Shown here: positions 1 through 12,239 of the stretch, piece after piece
Numbering within the stretch: the first letter of the stretch is position 1
Layout: the number at the start of each line of letters is the position of its first letter
Assembly (NCBI GenBank): GCA_028023455.1
Contig: JAQFVV010012398.1
Span: 3,682,682-3,746,681 of the forward strand
Direction of reading: 5' to 3'
From: Epiperipatus broadwayi
Lineage: Eukaryota > Onychophora > Udeonychophora > Euonychophora > Peripatidae
Length of the DNA: 64,000 nt
The notes under the pieces: generated by a model
The model's database searches: none
Told to the model about the DNA's origin: nothing
What the model saw: the letters and a program-made list of their open reading frames with translations, nothing else
Made by a program: the position numbers and the translations under genes

Positions 1-1740
1 AATTATTAAGAAAAGCAGAATTCACACAATTGATATTCCTAACCTTCAAAAAATTTTCAATGAATTTAAGTTAGAATTTGCAAATCATTTTCAAATACAA
101 AAAGATAAGTGATACATTTTTAACATTTGCAAGGCAGCAATTAATAAACAAAATTTTTACTCCGATAAGACAATTTATAAAGGAAAGAAGTCATATATAT
201 ATATATATAATGTATTAAGAAGGATTGAATATCTAGAATTTTATTAAATGATCCAAAAAAGTTGATATGATATAGAAATTATCAAAAGTATCAAAAGTAA
301 AACATCTTGATATTAATAGAAAATGTATTCCTGCAATAAGAAGAAAAGATGGAACTATTGTTAAAAGAGGGATAATATCATGAAATGTGTAGAAGAGTTT
401 TATCAGGAATTATATAGCAAATAGAACAAGTAAAAGTACCTCCAACAAGACCAAATGTTTTGAATTGCCCAAAATTTTAAATGAAGAAGTGAAAAATGCA
501 AGTAAATCTATGAAGAAGGGAAAAACTTCTGATAATGATGGAATTATATTCAATATCTTAAAAGAAGCAGGTGAAGAAATGCTTTTTTTGGCCATGTTGC
601 AAAACAAATGGCTAAATGATAAAGATGTACCAGATAGTTGGAAGAATGCGATATTGACATTAATATTTAAAATATGTGATAAAAAATATATTCTTTTTAT
701 CAGTTCTATTCAAAATGTTCTCAAAATAATTATAATTCATTTACTGTGAACTTTGGATTTTAACCAATTAAAACAAGTTGGATTTAAAAGTGATTTTAGT
801 GCAGTTGATCATATTCAAGTATTAAAAGAAATTATAGAAAGAACCAATGAATATGAGTTGCTTTTATGCTTTGGATTTGTAGATTATGAAATACCTGGGA
901 TATTGCCATACTCTGAATAATATTTATAAAATGCAATACCAATAATTAGATTACATAACAATACTAGGAAGATTTACATTGAGATGGGTGTACAATAAAG
1001 TGACTCCATATATCCAAAACATTTTGCAACAGTTTTGCAAGATATATTTTGTAAATTAAGGGAGTAGAAATAAATGGAGATTATTTAAGTCATCTGGATT
1101 TTGCATATGCTGTAATTGTTTTTGAAAATAATGCTTCAGAGATTCAGAAAATATTGCAAGAGTTGTTCAATGGATTTTCCCAAAAGAAAAAATAAGATTG
1201 ATAGCAATGAGTTAGAAAAAGGTAACAACTAAATATCTTGGTCAGATTATTTGTGCAGATGGAAACATAATGGATGAAATTAATCACAGAATTTGGTAGA
1301 AATAACTTGGAAATTAAAATTAAATATGCCTGCCTACATGTTTGAAAAGAAAGGCTTTTAATAAAAAAAATTTACCAGCTCTTATTTATGGGTCTGAGAT
1401 ATGAATATTTAACAGAAGAACAATGCAGAGACTTCAAGTCACTCAAAAAAAGTATGGAGTAATGTATGTTGTATAAGTGTTATAAGAGACTAAAGTACAG
1501 TTGGTCTGAGTATATTTCTAGAAGAAATAATAATAGATGGACAATTAAAATCATAAAATGGATCCAAAGTGATTGTAAAAGATCTAGAAAGAGACGACAT
1601 ACAAGATGGATGGATAAAATAAGGAAGTGTGCTGGATAATGTGGGGAGATTAGAGATCGGAGAAACTGAATTAAACTTGGAGAGATCTTCATCTTGAAGT
1701 GGATCAATAATAGTAGAAAGTAATAATAATAATGATAAAT
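1..1740 (+). pseudogene. Non-LTR retrotransposon relic (RT and C-terminal region), cut by the window edge
   Basis: Decayed LINE reverse-transcriptase coding DNA. The open piece at 465-749 reads like the region just before and into the RT palm (a KGKTSDNDGI-like stretch, then a SWKNAILTLIFK-like stretch). Further along, with stops and frameshifts, come degenerate palm fragments and a C-terminal block at about 1498-1640 with WSEYISRRNNNRW and TRWMDKIRKCAG. That tail matches the better-kept minus-strand copy at 9778-11100, so both belong to one family. The tail type (W-x-G/E-H/Y-x-x-R-R followed by a basic linker and RWxDxI) is known from AP-endonuclease LINEs, often RTE-like; the clade is my inference. 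The 5' part lies outside the window. It cannot encode a working protein. Confidence 0.8.
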
Positions 1741-2164
1741 GTCAATTTTATTTTAAATAAATAGAAAGCTCTAAAAAAAGTATTAGAAATTATTTTTTAT
1801 AAAATGTTTGAAAAGAAGCCAAATCGACTTTTTTTTGAATGAGAGTCTTGCTTTATTAATTACTAATTCTGTTTTGTTTTTGAAATTTAATTCCAGTAAT
1901 AAAAAAAAACCTCACTAATTTAATTTAAGCTTCTATATTTGTAATAAAAAGTTACATTTTTTTAATCTAATACAAAAAGAAATTAGGTGTCTGTCAATCA
2001 TAAACAAGAATTCTGCTCAATAGATTTCTCGAAATCTTTACTTTAAAATATAGAAAAATCTGGTTTTCTTCTAACTGTAAATTAATAATGATTCTTTCTT
2101 TTTTTTTAAAAAAAAAAACAGATTTATTGATAGGTAACTTTACTAATTACAAAGCTGAATGAGA
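1741..2164. other. AT-rich spacer between two LINE relics
   Basis: No gene, RNA or clear repeat seen. Holds several poly-A and poly-T runs, consistent with LINE tails. Confidence 0.5.
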
Positions 2165-2338
2165 TTTATTAACATAATTTTTTTATTTTTTTATTAAGAT
2201 AGAAGTTTATTGAGGAGTTAGAAAAAAAGGAAGCAAATGAAAAACATGTACAATAAGTTACTAGAATCTGGTGAGTCTTTACATATTCATAATCAGTGGT
2301 ATGAGCTGCATAAAAAGGGAAAGTTCTTGTGATACAAG

Positions 2339-2779
2339 TTAGATTTCCAGAAGAGTTACTCTCAACCATGTGTCTTTGAAAAGACAATCAGGATCCAGAG
2401 TTTGATCAATGGCTGCTGTGGTTTTGATGATGCTTATAAAAGTCTTGACTACACAGGAGCTGGCCTGACCAAAGATGCATTTGCCTCTGGTCAGCCAAAT
2501 GCCAAAGACAAGGAAGGTGGAAAGTCTTATGATGAAAAACATACCAGTGTTGATGGCTTTCTGAAGATCTAGGATAATGTTGATGTTGGTTGATACATTT
2601 TTTGCAATATAAACTCTTATTGGATTGAGGAGAGAACAGTCATTTATTAGGTGATGGATGGATTCCTCAGCAGAACTACAGAGTTGGCAAGTAGTGTTAA
2701 GGCTGGTGAAACCTCTCTTGAGAATTAGAAAGGAATTGGTGGTAAGAGAGTTGAGGTTGAATTTTAAAATGAAGTCCAT
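2339..2779 (-). pseudogene. LINE ORF2 C-terminal Cys/His region
   Basis: A 146-codon piece of ORF2 downstream of the RT domain. Near residues 33-50 it has CQLCSSAEESIHHLINDC, a CxxC-x7-H-x4-C arrangement that is a standard C-terminal zinc-binding motif of L1/Tx1-like ORF2 proteins. It is preceded by an R-G-F-T-S-L-type stretch, also usual there. It is separated from the RT piece by frameshifts, so it survives only as a fragment. A further short reading frame toward the 3' end (about 2387-2169) is probably its decayed tail. Confidence 0.75.
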
Positions 2780-3466
2780 GTACTTGGATTCAAGGAACCA
2801 AATGTTTGAGCTTTTTGATAAGTGATTTGTTAATTAGACCAAGTGAAACTTGGAAGTGCAGTTTGATTTGGGTGTTTCAGTTTGTAAGCATCCCAGTATG
2901 TTTTCTTGGTGTCAAAGGTGTTGGTTATAATGTTTATATGGGTGTTAACATGTGACCAAAGGTCTATGAGTCATTTGCTATAATAAGGTGGAGGAGTATC
3001 TGTAGGTTGAATAGGGGTAGAAGGATGTAAGATGATTTGCTTTGCTTGAATGAGGTGTAAAGCACCAATAGCCTTCTGAAGGTATACAGTAGCTGTAGAA
3101 TGTAGGCTGAGTCATTGAGTTCTTTGGGCATTGTGAGACTTGGCAAGGCTGATGGTCACTGCCTTGCCATGCCAGAGCAGTTCAGTGCAAAGAGAGTTCA
3201 GCTTGTTTTGGAATGTTTTAGTGGGCTTAATTATAGGAGAAGTAATAATTAAGCTGTGAAAAAATCATGATGCTTAAGAGAGTGGTTTTGCCCAGAAGAG
3301 AAAAGTATATTGCTGAGAGGGAATGCACTATCTTTCTGGTTTTTTCTAAAATAGAGTTTTGAATCTGCTTGGTAATGGTATGGAGTGACTTGGCGATGGG
3401 AAAGCCAAAAAAATTCTGAGGCTCTGGGGCAAAGATAGAAGAAATGGTTTTACCTGTGAGAATTTT

Positions 3467-4459
3467 TCAAGAGGAAGATTTTAAATAGTTTATGTGTAGG
3501 TTCAATTTCTGAGAGAAACTATTTAAAATGTCGAGTAGAAACAGCAGATATAATTTAGACAAAAGAAATATAGATATGTCATCGATGTAAGATATATGGT
3601 GCATGTCATGGTTGAGATCTGGTATGAAAATTTCGAGTAAATTTCTTTCTATTACAAGCAAAAATGGGTTTACATATGTGATAAATGATAAGGTGGCAAG
3701 TGGAGAACCTTGGGGAATGGAGTTATGTGACCTGATTCCCTGAGAGAGCTGGCCATCTAGGGAAGTGAAGATTGAGTGATTGTGCAAAAGGTTAGCAATG
3801 ATTCTAATAAAAGGATTTGGAACTTCATAGTTTGCAAGAGTCTGGAAAAGGATGGAAGGAATCATGGAATCAAATGCAGATGAGTAGTCCAGCTGGATGA
3901 CTATGGGCTTGGAGCTTTTGTGAAGTCTGATGTGTTCAACCAGTAGCTGGAAACATTGTATGGCATCTGCCATAGAGAAAGCCTTGTGAACAAACTGATA
4001 CATAGATATATGGTGAAAAATATGACCTTGAATTTTGTCTTTAACTATTGATTCTATAGTTTTGATGATTAAAGGCGTCATGGAGATTGGATGAATATTT
4101 GATAAACTGAAGGGATTTAGTTGTTTTTTAAGTAACGGAATAAATGGTATGGGATATAAATCAGGGTTGTTCTGAAATTTAAGTGCATGAGTATCAATCA
4201 TGAGCTGGACAATGGATGCAGTAAAATAACCGAGGTGAAGAAAAACAAAATGGGGAATACCATGCAAACCTGGGTGAGTACTTTCTGGATATGACTGGAG
4301 CTTTTGAATGATAAGTGATGCCATGATCAGATTAATCATCAGGTACCAACCAGGCATTTCCAATGGAAAAATTATGGCTTCGAGTTTGGCTTTGAAATGC
4401 TGATGAATCTTGTTCAGCATCTCTGGGCCATAGTAACAATGTTGATCAATTGAGATCAT
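3467..4459 (-). pseudogene. LINE ORF2 reverse-transcriptase domain fragment
   Basis: A 330-residue open piece of ORF2 covering most of the RT palm and fingers. Visible motifs in order: a PGLHGIP stretch (RT motif 1/2 region), IHPISMTPLIIKTIE (motif 2/3), IQLDYSSAFDS (motif A, catalytic Asp), GIRSHNSIPQGSPLATLSF (motif B) and ISYIDDISIF (motif C, catalytic YIDD near residues 287-296). The catalytic aspartates are present, but N-terminal and C-terminal coding are frameshifted away, so no complete ORF2 exists. It is the best-preserved part of the 2165-7975 element. Confidence 0.9.
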
Positions 4460-4976
4460 GGATGGTGCAGGTCAGGAAGTGGCACCCAGTGCCCAGAAAA
4501 TATAGCAGTGCATCCATTGATGGTTATTGGCCAAAAAAATTGTTGAATACTTTGGGAAATGTACTGAGCCAAGATCTTTTGATTATAGAGATACCGTAGC
4601 TTAAGATTCATGATTTTCTGTGTACTGCAATTGGTTTGTGAGAGATTGCTCAATTCAGAGCTAATTTGATCAAGCTCTTTTAATAAATGATTTGATCCCT
4701 TGAATTTCTTGGTTCAGGTGTCAATGAGGGCACTCAAAATGCCCACAAAAGTGAACCAAGCTAGCATTGGTGTGAATTGCAGAATTTGTATTTTATGGAA
4801 TAGAATGTATCCTCTGAGAAGAGCCATTCAGTGATGGCAAATTTGTAAGTCTAATTGTATGTGTGAAATTGGAATGTGTGAAATTGTGGGATCAATTTGA
4901 AGTCTAATGATTAGAGCTAGATGGTTGGAGAAAGGGACCAGCTAAAGTTTGGAGCTGATATTGAAGTGTAACTCAG

Positions 4977-5635
4977 TCATATAATATAGTAGATCAATCC
5001 AATACTTTTTCTGAAGAGTGTAAAAAGAAAAGTACCCAGGAGGAAAAAAACCTCCGCACAAAAATTCTGTTTAGTAGATATATTTTCTATTAAAGTTATT
5101 GTACTCCATATTAAAATCATTAAAGAGAATGGCAGGTGATGCATCAGAAGAAAGTAAAGCATTGATTTTGCTGATAACAAGATGTATTAATTCAGGACTG
5201 TTACTGATGTAAAGATATATGATATTGATTTAATAAGATCCCAAGGTTATGTTAGCAATTAAAAGTTCTTTACTAAGATAGACTGTTCTGAGTGTGTTGT
5301 ATTTAAAATGCTTGTTGATTAATATAGTGACACCAGATGCAATGGAAGTTAAAGGCAAATAGTGAAAAAAGCCATACTGACTCATCAGGTAATCTATCTT
5401 TGGATCAAGAATAAAGTTTCATCTCAGAGAAGCATACTATATCAAAGTCAATCTTCTGTAGCCATCTACTGATAGCAAAAACATGAGGTAAGGAGTTTAA
5501 GCTCCTGACATTAACACCAGCATAAAGAGATTGTAAAGGTGAAAGATGACTTTTTGTGGAAACAGAATGATCCATCAAGTCTGCGGATAACTGTAAACTG
5601 TTGGAGTTAAAGTTGTGATTGTGGGAAGTACTCAA
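4977..5635 (-). pseudogene. LINE ORF2 AP-endonuclease domain fragments
   Basis: The pieces at 5635-5405 and 5180-4977 lie where the endonuclease should precede RT. The first has NVRSLNSLPHVFAISRW, then FDIVCFSEMKL, matching the N-terminal strand and the conserved acidic (here E-M-K) motif of exonuclease-endonuclease-phosphatase folds in LINEs. The second has a PFSLMILIWSTITLIE-like frame, which looks like a shifted reading of the G-D-F-N region. The domain is broken by stops and frameshifts. Confidence 0.7.
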
Positions 5636-5774
5636 ACTTGATGCTGGAAAAAACCAGAGCTGAGAGTGTGTTTAAATTATTGTTCTCAGTGTTAGTAGTA
5701 TTGTTATCTTGAAAACTTGGATTAGCCTTGGAAGAGAATGGATCTACAGAATTGGAAAATGAAGTAGCAGTTTT

Positions 5775-6767
5775 TTAGTTTTTTTTATCTTTCTTCCTAC
5801 TTGGACTGGAAGGTTTGGATGCTGTCTGTTTATTAAAGTTGATATTGGGATCTGAATCTGTAATTGTGGTGTCAATTTCTTCATGCTGTGAACTGGAAAA
5901 ATCTAGCATCTTCCTCTTATTGTTGACAGAAGAGGGGGCTTTGGAGGTTGTATGAGAACAGGCAGAAAAGTTTGGCTTAAATGTTTGAGGTACAGTGGTT
6001 TTAATTACATCTGTATTTTTAGTGGCAGGGTTGACAAAATCTTGATGTAATGATTGGATGGTAAGAAGCGAATTAGAGTATGAAAAATCATTTTGCTGAG
6101 CTTTGTGAACTGAGGTAACTGAAGGGAAGATGATCTGTTCTTGGGGATCAGATGAATGACTGTCAGGCATGGAAGTGTGGTTATTAGAATTATCTGATTG
6201 ATTTAGCGAAGATGATTGATTTATGAGAGTAGTTTTATGAGTGGTAGAGGAGCATGTGTGGTTTCTAGCTTTTTTAAGATTGCAAAATTGGCATATTTTC
6301 CTTGAACAACTCTTTACCAAGTGAGTGCATTTGCCACACAGAAAGCACTGGGGTTGAACACATTTAAAAGATAAGATGGGGCACTTCTTACTTTCAAGTG
6401 AAGAAGGGATATCAGTCAATAAAATGCCTTTATGAAGCTTGAGAGTGAAAGTGGATCTATTTGAAAGAAGCTCTAGGTCAGCTCTTGTTTCTGTGAGATA
6501 TCTGAAACTGGATATAGTACCAAAAACAGAGAGTAATCTTTGAAGATCAGCTTGACCAAAGTCAACGTAACAATTCTTGGCCAAGCCATAAGCAATTTTA
6601 AGTTTATTCATATTAATGTATACTAAATGTCTATGATTAAGATGCAAGTGGTTTCTTCTGAAAAGTTCTCTTTGAATGATGTTATAAAATTCTATTATAA
6701 GGTAGTGCCAGTTGGAATGATGGTAAATCCTTTTGACAGTGTCACCTAGTTGTTGGGGTTTGAGCAA
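5775..6767 (-). pseudogene. LINE ORF1 (gag-like) with CCHC-type zinc knuckles
   Basis: A 330-residue frame on the minus strand, upstream of ORF2. Around residues 138-170 it has two adjacent zinc-knuckle-like motifs, CFLCGKCTHLVKSC and CQFCNLKKARNHTC. The C-terminal half is low-complexity and rich in Ser, Thr, Asn and Gln, ending in a basic SPSRKKDKKN. This is the usual build of an ORF1 nucleic-acid-binding protein. The frame at 7215-6913 (Ser/Gln-rich) is probably the decayed N-terminus. Expected role: binding the element RNA in an RNP. Confidence 0.75.
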
Positions 6768-7975
6768 GGCAAACAGATCATCTGTGGAAAATGTGAAGAG
6801 CTGACAGTTATCATCAGTTTGTGGTTAGAATAAGTGTGTTATCATTCTGATAGTGTTGGAATGAGTTAAAAAGAGCAGTGGGAATTCTGGAGTTGAATTC
6901 TTCAGAAACTTGCTAATATTTGTCAGCATAAGGTTGCATTATCTGATTACTGAGCTGGAAAATGCCTTGCTGAGACTGTTGTGATAAGATATAATCTTCC
7001 ATCAGATCTAGAATGTCAAATTGAGAAGTTGAAGCTGTATTGGTTTGATTGTGAGAAAAGGAAACACTGTTTTGCACTGCAGTAGCATAACTGGGTTTAT
7101 TAGCTTGATTGGAAGGGTTAGTGTTTAAGATGTGGTTCAAGGGAGAAGCTGAAACATGTAACATAGTTAAATTGCTGTCCATCAGTGTATTTTTGAGTGA
7201 ATAATCAGCATTCAAAATGGGAAAATCGATAGCATAGGAGCTGTGCAGTGATCGAATGTTTGATGTTGGAGATCGACTTTTAAACTATGAATAAGTTGAC
7301 TATTTTCGGTTGGTGTTTTGAGGCAAGAATCACTATGAACAAGCTTAGCAGAAGATATGTTAAAATTCTCATGATGTTGAGAATAAGATTATGTGTCTAA
7401 GTCCATGTTGTGGAGCATAGAAAGTTGATTTGAGGTAGTTTTTTTATTATCTGATGTTTTAGAATGAAGAGAAATGCGTGCTTCTGATGCAGCGCCACCT
7501 ATGCTTTTAAAATTTTTAGATTCAGACTTATTAACTCCGAAGTTCGATTTGTGCTTAAAAAGAAGGTTGAGGAGGTTGTTAGTCTGGTTTTTACTTAAAC
7601 TGTTGACATTTAGAATGAGAAGGGAGTTTTAGTTTGAGTTTTGGAGATTGAATTTTCACTTTTAATAGCTATGGTAGCATTAGCTTTTTATAGTCTTTGT
7701 AATTGAGCAATGCTCCACTTCAGACTGCGATTTAGTGGGTTTTTAAAATTAGTAGAACTATTCTGAGGAGGACATAGTTGGAGATAATGGCTACTGGAAG
7801 ACTTAATTAGTTTTAGCTGTGTACATGTGTTAATATCAGGCAACATTAGTGTAATATCTGGAACACTGAGAGATTAAGCAGTGAGACTGTGAGATCGGTT
7901 TTTCTGGGGCAGGAAACTAAAATAGGAACTCATTTTTGCAGTTTAACTGCAGAAATAAAATAAAAAAGGCTTACC

Positions 7976-8447
7976 TTACTTGTAAATAAGCTTAATTTGA
8001 AAAAACACATACATAATATTAAAAAAAAAAAGATTTTTATAAGCACACGATGAAGGCAGAGGAAAGTTCACTTGCGCCATCAGCCAGACAACATTATGTT
8101 AACTTTGTATTACAACAATTCATTAGAACCTTTAAAACAAGTGATAATATCAAAATTCAATTTTTAGGTTATTTTCTGATTAGTGATCTTCTTCAGTGAC
8201 CATTTTAATTTAATAATATCCAAGCTAATTCTAATTTAAATATTTTCTGATATTCAATCCAAGTCAACCTTGTTACATAATATTAATATCTTCAGGGATG
8301 TTATGTGTCTAAGTTCTTCAATCACTTGGCTAGGATGATTTTATCAAAGCATCACATGATTCACTCTTTTTAATTATTTGTCATAAAAGAAATTTTCTGT
8401 AGTGCTTTAGTCCAGGACCAATAGTGTACTCTTCAAAAAATTCTAGA
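7976..8447. other. AT-rich spacer
   Basis: No gene or clear repeat recognised between the 5' end of the minus-strand LINE and the hAT-like relic. Confidence 0.4.
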
Positions 8448-8960
8448 GCAATGATTGCCAAACTTTTTTGGATATGCTTGGACTAAGTATCTCTAAAATC
8501 CGGACCCACCCCCATGACATATAATTTTTAATATTTCAAAAAGTAAACTCCTATTCATGTGGAGGAAGCCTAAAAGACCATTAACTTGGTTAAACAATCT
8601 TCCAAAGAGCATAGCATCCATAAAAGATAAAAATAGAAGAATAGTAATGTACAATGGACTTTCAAGCCACTTAACTTGGTCCAGGTAATAATGGAGAGGT
8701 ATGGAGTGAAGGTTATCTGAACAGAAAAGACATCAAAGATTAGATAGTGTGGAAGAATGAAATTTAAAATAAAAACATTCTTAGCTTAATTAATGAATAA
8801 TAAGATATAAAAACAATTAGTAGCCTTTCAAATTCACTGTCAATAATTTTTTAAAATTTAAAAAAATTTAATTAAATAACTAATTTTCAAATTGTCCCTC
8901 TTAAAATCAAATTTCACCCTTGTGGAGCATGTGCCTGTGTTGGAAATCGCAGATCACTGA
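8448..8960. mobile_element. Possible non-autonomous hAT-like DNA transposon relic
   Basis: The left end reads CAATGATTGCCAAACTTTTT and the right end, reverse-complemented, CAGTGATCTGCGATTTCCAA. Both resemble the CAGTGGTTCCCAAACT-type termini common in non-autonomous hAT elements, and the left end is followed by a GGACCCACCCCC stretch that also recurs in such elements. No transposase frame is present. An 8-bp target duplication is not visible, so the call is tentative. Confidence 0.35.
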
Positions 8961-9777
8961 GTGTAGGAAAAGTAGAGACTACTCATAATGCAGGAGCTGC
9001 AAGGAAACTGATAGTTGTGTAGTCATCCCTTGCCTAGTATATGTCATCTTTATTAAATAGACAGTCAAACGTATAGATAAAGAAAATAAAAAAAGACAGT
9101 TACATGTCTAGGCTTGAATTGCTAACTTTAGAATGTTTAAATCTTATACTATTGGAATGGGTGTGAGGAAAGTTCAGTAGAGTATAAAAATGAATGTTTG
9201 CTCCTAATACTGATGTAGAAAGTAAGCTATGGATTATTTCATACTTTATTAGATTGAGTTATATTATATTCAAGTTTAATATGTCATTATTTATATACAA
9301 ATGCAAAAACTGTATTAAGAACAAAGCTTTGATAATAAAGTTTTTGTATTTGTATATAAGTTACATATGCGGAGATAAAGCGTTCATTTTAAATATATTT
9401 TATAATTTCTACTGCACCATGAAACATACAAATAAAGATATCTGAAATACCAAACGTGCATTACTCAGATGGGGTATGTCATAATATCTTAAATATATCT
9501 TTATCATTTATTCAATTTTTAGCAATTCCAAATCATTACAATTTGATTATATAAGTATCAAACTTTTCCCAATCATAATTTTGATATAATTCACTTTAGA
9601 GAATAATTAACGCTAGTAATCATTTAATAATCTATACATTGTTACATTATAACTAGCGTAGATACAAACTTTAAACTTCAGTTAAATATTAATTTATTTT
9701 TAATAAATATAAACACATTTCATTATAACTTGGTTAAATGTGATTTTGTGTGATTTTGTTTAATTAAAAACATATCA
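8961..9777. other. AT-rich spacer
   Basis: Nothing recognised. The open stretch at 9194-9445 is Lys/Ile/Tyr-rich, as expected from AT-rich chance translation. Confidence 0.4.
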
Positions 9778-11100
9778 TCATCAACCATTATCAATCCACT
9801 GCAGGATGAAGGTCTCTCCCAGTTCAATCCATCTTCTTTGATCTTTAGCTTCTATTCTCCACATCACCCCTGCACACTTTATTTTATCCATCCATCTCAC
9901 ATGTGGTCTCTTTCTGGGTCTTTTACAATCTCTTGGAATCCGGTTTAAGATTTCAATTGTCCATCTATTATCATCTCTTCTAGCAATATGACCAGCCCAA
10001 CTCCACTTCAGTCTTTTAATTGTTTCAATGAGGTCAGTAACACCTGTTTGTTCTCTTACCCATATACTGTGTTTTTGATCTCTTCTTGTTACACCCAATA
10101 TGCATCTCTCCATACTTCTTTGAGTGGTCTGAAGTCTCTCTATTGCTCTTCTATTAAGTGTCCAAGTCACAGATCCATAAGTAAAAATTGGTAAAACACA
10201 TTTATTAAAAATCTTTCTTTTTAAACACATAAGCATATTTCCTTTTAGTACCAAATTATTTCTACCAAAAGCACTCCAACCAAGTTTAATTCTATGATTA
10301 ATTTCAATCATTATGTTTCCATATGTATTAATAATCTGACAACACCTGTTTGTTCTTTTACCCATATATTATGTTTTCGATCTCTTCTTGTTTCACACAA
10401 CATGCACCTCTCCATACTTCTTTGAGTGGTCTGAAGTCTCTCTATTGCTCTTCTATTAAGTGTCCAAGTCTCAGATCCAAATTATTTCTACCAAAAGCAC
10501 TTCAAACAAGTTTAATTCTATGATTAATTTCAATCATTATGTTTCCATATGTATTAACAATCTGACCCAAATTATTTCTACCAAAAGCACTCCAACCAAG
10601 TTTAATTCTATGATTAATTTCAATCATTATGTTTCTAACACCTGTTTGTTCTTTTACCCATATATTATGTTTTCGATCTCTTCTTGTTTCACACAACATG
10701 CACCTCTCCATACTTCTTTGAGTGGTCTGAAGTCTCTCTATTGCTCTTCTATTAAGTGTCCAAGTCTCAGATCCAAATTATTTCTACCAAAAGCACTTCA
10801 AACAAGTTTAATTCTATGATTAATTTCAATCATTATGTTTCCATATGTATTAACAATCTGACCAAGGTATTTGTAGCTGTTAACTTCTTCTAACTCATCA
10901 TAATCAATCTTTATTTTCATATTTTGAGAAAATCCATTAACATTACTTTAGTTTTTTTAACAATTATCTTTAGTCATACTTTCATCTAATAACTCCTGCA
11001 ACATTTCATGCAGATCTAAAGCATTATTTGCAAAAACAACTGCAAAATCTAAATGACTTAAATAATCTCCATTTACTTTCATCCCTCTAGCTTCCCATTT
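9778..11100 (-). pseudogene. 3' part of a non-LTR retrotransposon (RT thumb and C-terminus), minus strand
   Basis: Reading from 11100 down to 9778, decayed frames give an EELDY...NSYKYLGQIV stretch, then KLGWSAFGRNN, then LPIFTYGSVTWTLNRRAIE, AGHIARRDDNRW and a terminal WIELGETFILQWIDNG just before the stop at 9781. This is the classic RT thumb plus C-terminal tail of AP-endonuclease LINEs (RTE-like or a relative). The last 194 codons (10365-9781) are open. Upstream, the coding DNA is scrambled by local duplications (10342-10862). The 5' half and catalytic motifs are missing: a 5'-truncated insertion. It is the same family as 1-1740 and ends only 164 bp before the host exon. Confidence 0.85.
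10342..10862. repeat. Tandem internal duplication inside the LINE fragment (about 296-bp step)
   Basis: The stretch 10342-10566 recurs almost unchanged at 10638-10862. Between them sits a further 68-bp copy of the CAAATTATTTCTACC... segment. The parental, single-copy version is at 10042-10340. So one region of the LINE C-terminus is present about three times, in the same orientation. Confidence 0.85.
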
Positions 11101-11263
11101 TAATCCACAAAATATATATAGTAAAAAACATATATAGTAATCTTTAATTGAAGATTAAAGTTATTATCATGACAAAAAATGATATGATAATTTCTAATGT
11201 AATAAATAATTAGTAATAAGATGATGTCAAAGTTGGGAGTGCAGAAATAAATATTTTTTTTAG

Positions 11264-11423
11264 GTGCCCAAACAAAATGGATCTCATTGCAAATATAACC
11301 GTCACTGTACATCTGGCTGCTGCAAAGACTACAAATGCTCTGCTAAAGGTAAATTGAATGAACGCTGTAGCACTGATGAAGTGAAAGGTGGAATGTTTAC
11401 GAAGTTCTGTGATTGTGAAGAAG
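11264..11423 (+). CDS. Internal exon of a prokineticin / Dickkopf-C2 / colipase-like cysteine-rich secreted protein
   Basis: The exon is bounded by a strong acceptor (T-run then TAG ending at 11263) and a consensus donor GTAAGT at 11424. It starts in phase 0, is 160 nt long and ends in phase 1. It encodes about 53 residues with eight cysteines spaced C-x5-C-x3-CC-x4-C-x9-C-x13-C-x-C. This is the pattern of the colipase fold shared by prokineticins, the second Dickkopf cysteine domain and related secreted peptides, including the CxC pair. The last two cysteines of the ten-cysteine pattern are supplied by 45135-45184. The loop between Cys5 and Cys6 is shorter than in vertebrate prokineticin. 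The signal-peptide exon is not seen and must lie upstream. Related folds include hormones, Wnt modulators and some venom peptides; which applies here cannot be decided from sequence alone. Confidence 0.75.
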
Positions 11424-11464
11424 GTAAGTTATACAATTTGTTTGATAATTTACAATTAGAGTAA

Positions 11465-12239
11465 AAATAAACATTTGTAAGATAATGATAATTTTTTAAT
11501 CATCACATTGCAGTCATCATTTTTTTTTATGATCATTGCATTGACACAAGATTGATTATGAAACTTCTATTTTTCAAAAAATTAATACAGGTGATACTAG
11601 TTTATCACTCAATATAGTATAACTTAGGTTTACTATAGAGTTGATATTGAATTTTCAGGCTTGGGTCTCATGTCACCCAGAATATCTCCAAACTACAGAT
11701 AGGAGAATGGCCTTCAGATATTAAGTAAATGCAAATAAGTGGTCATTGACAATTGGACAGCATTCACTATCAGGAAGTATGGAAAAGGACAATGAAATTT
11801 TTTATTTCTATAAGATGCCAAATTTTTATGATGATGGTGTTGACTACCATTAAATAAGTCAACACCTGTTAGTATTGGATCACCTACAGTATTCTTCCAA
11901 GTCAATGGGAGATCATTATAGATAAGAACAATGAGAAGAAAAGCAGATTATTTTATGAGAAATAGCTAGTGCATTAAGCCTGTAATAAGGGTTACTGTTC
12001 GGCAAAAAAGCAACAAAAACGTACTTTGCCATATAATTCCTTTCTGTTGTTTATTAGATGTTTACAACATTAATTTAAATTAGTGTTCAGACTTTAGCTA
12101 AAGAAAGTTTTGGTGTTTTGACCAGCAGGAGTAGGATGCTACTCAGGTTATAAATTTGTGAACTCCTCATAAATATGGTCTATTGATAGAATGTGTATTG
12201 AAAGTTGGTATTCAAAATATAAGATTATTGAAAAGTGCT
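11465..12239. other. Intronic sequence without recognised features
   Basis: AT-rich, no clear repeat or coding signal. Confidence 0.4.

Larger units (their letters stand above)
2165..7975 (-). mobile_element. Decayed two-ORF non-LTR retrotransposon (CCHC ORF1, AP endonuclease, RT)
   Basis: Read on the minus strand, the element runs from about 7975 (5') to about 2165 (3', ending in an A-rich tail). The order is an ORF1 with zinc knuckles (6767-5775), an endonuclease start (about 5635), an RT domain (4459-3467) and a C-terminal Cys/His motif (about 2700). This order is that of LINEs with an apurinic endonuclease; the ORF1 knuckles plus C-terminal CxxC...H...C block fit the L1/Tx1 group best, though CR1 or Jockey types are not excluded. 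Frames change several times and stops interrupt the domains, so it is inactive. It should lie in an upstream intron or 5' flank of the host gene whose exon starts at 11264. Confidence 0.85.
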
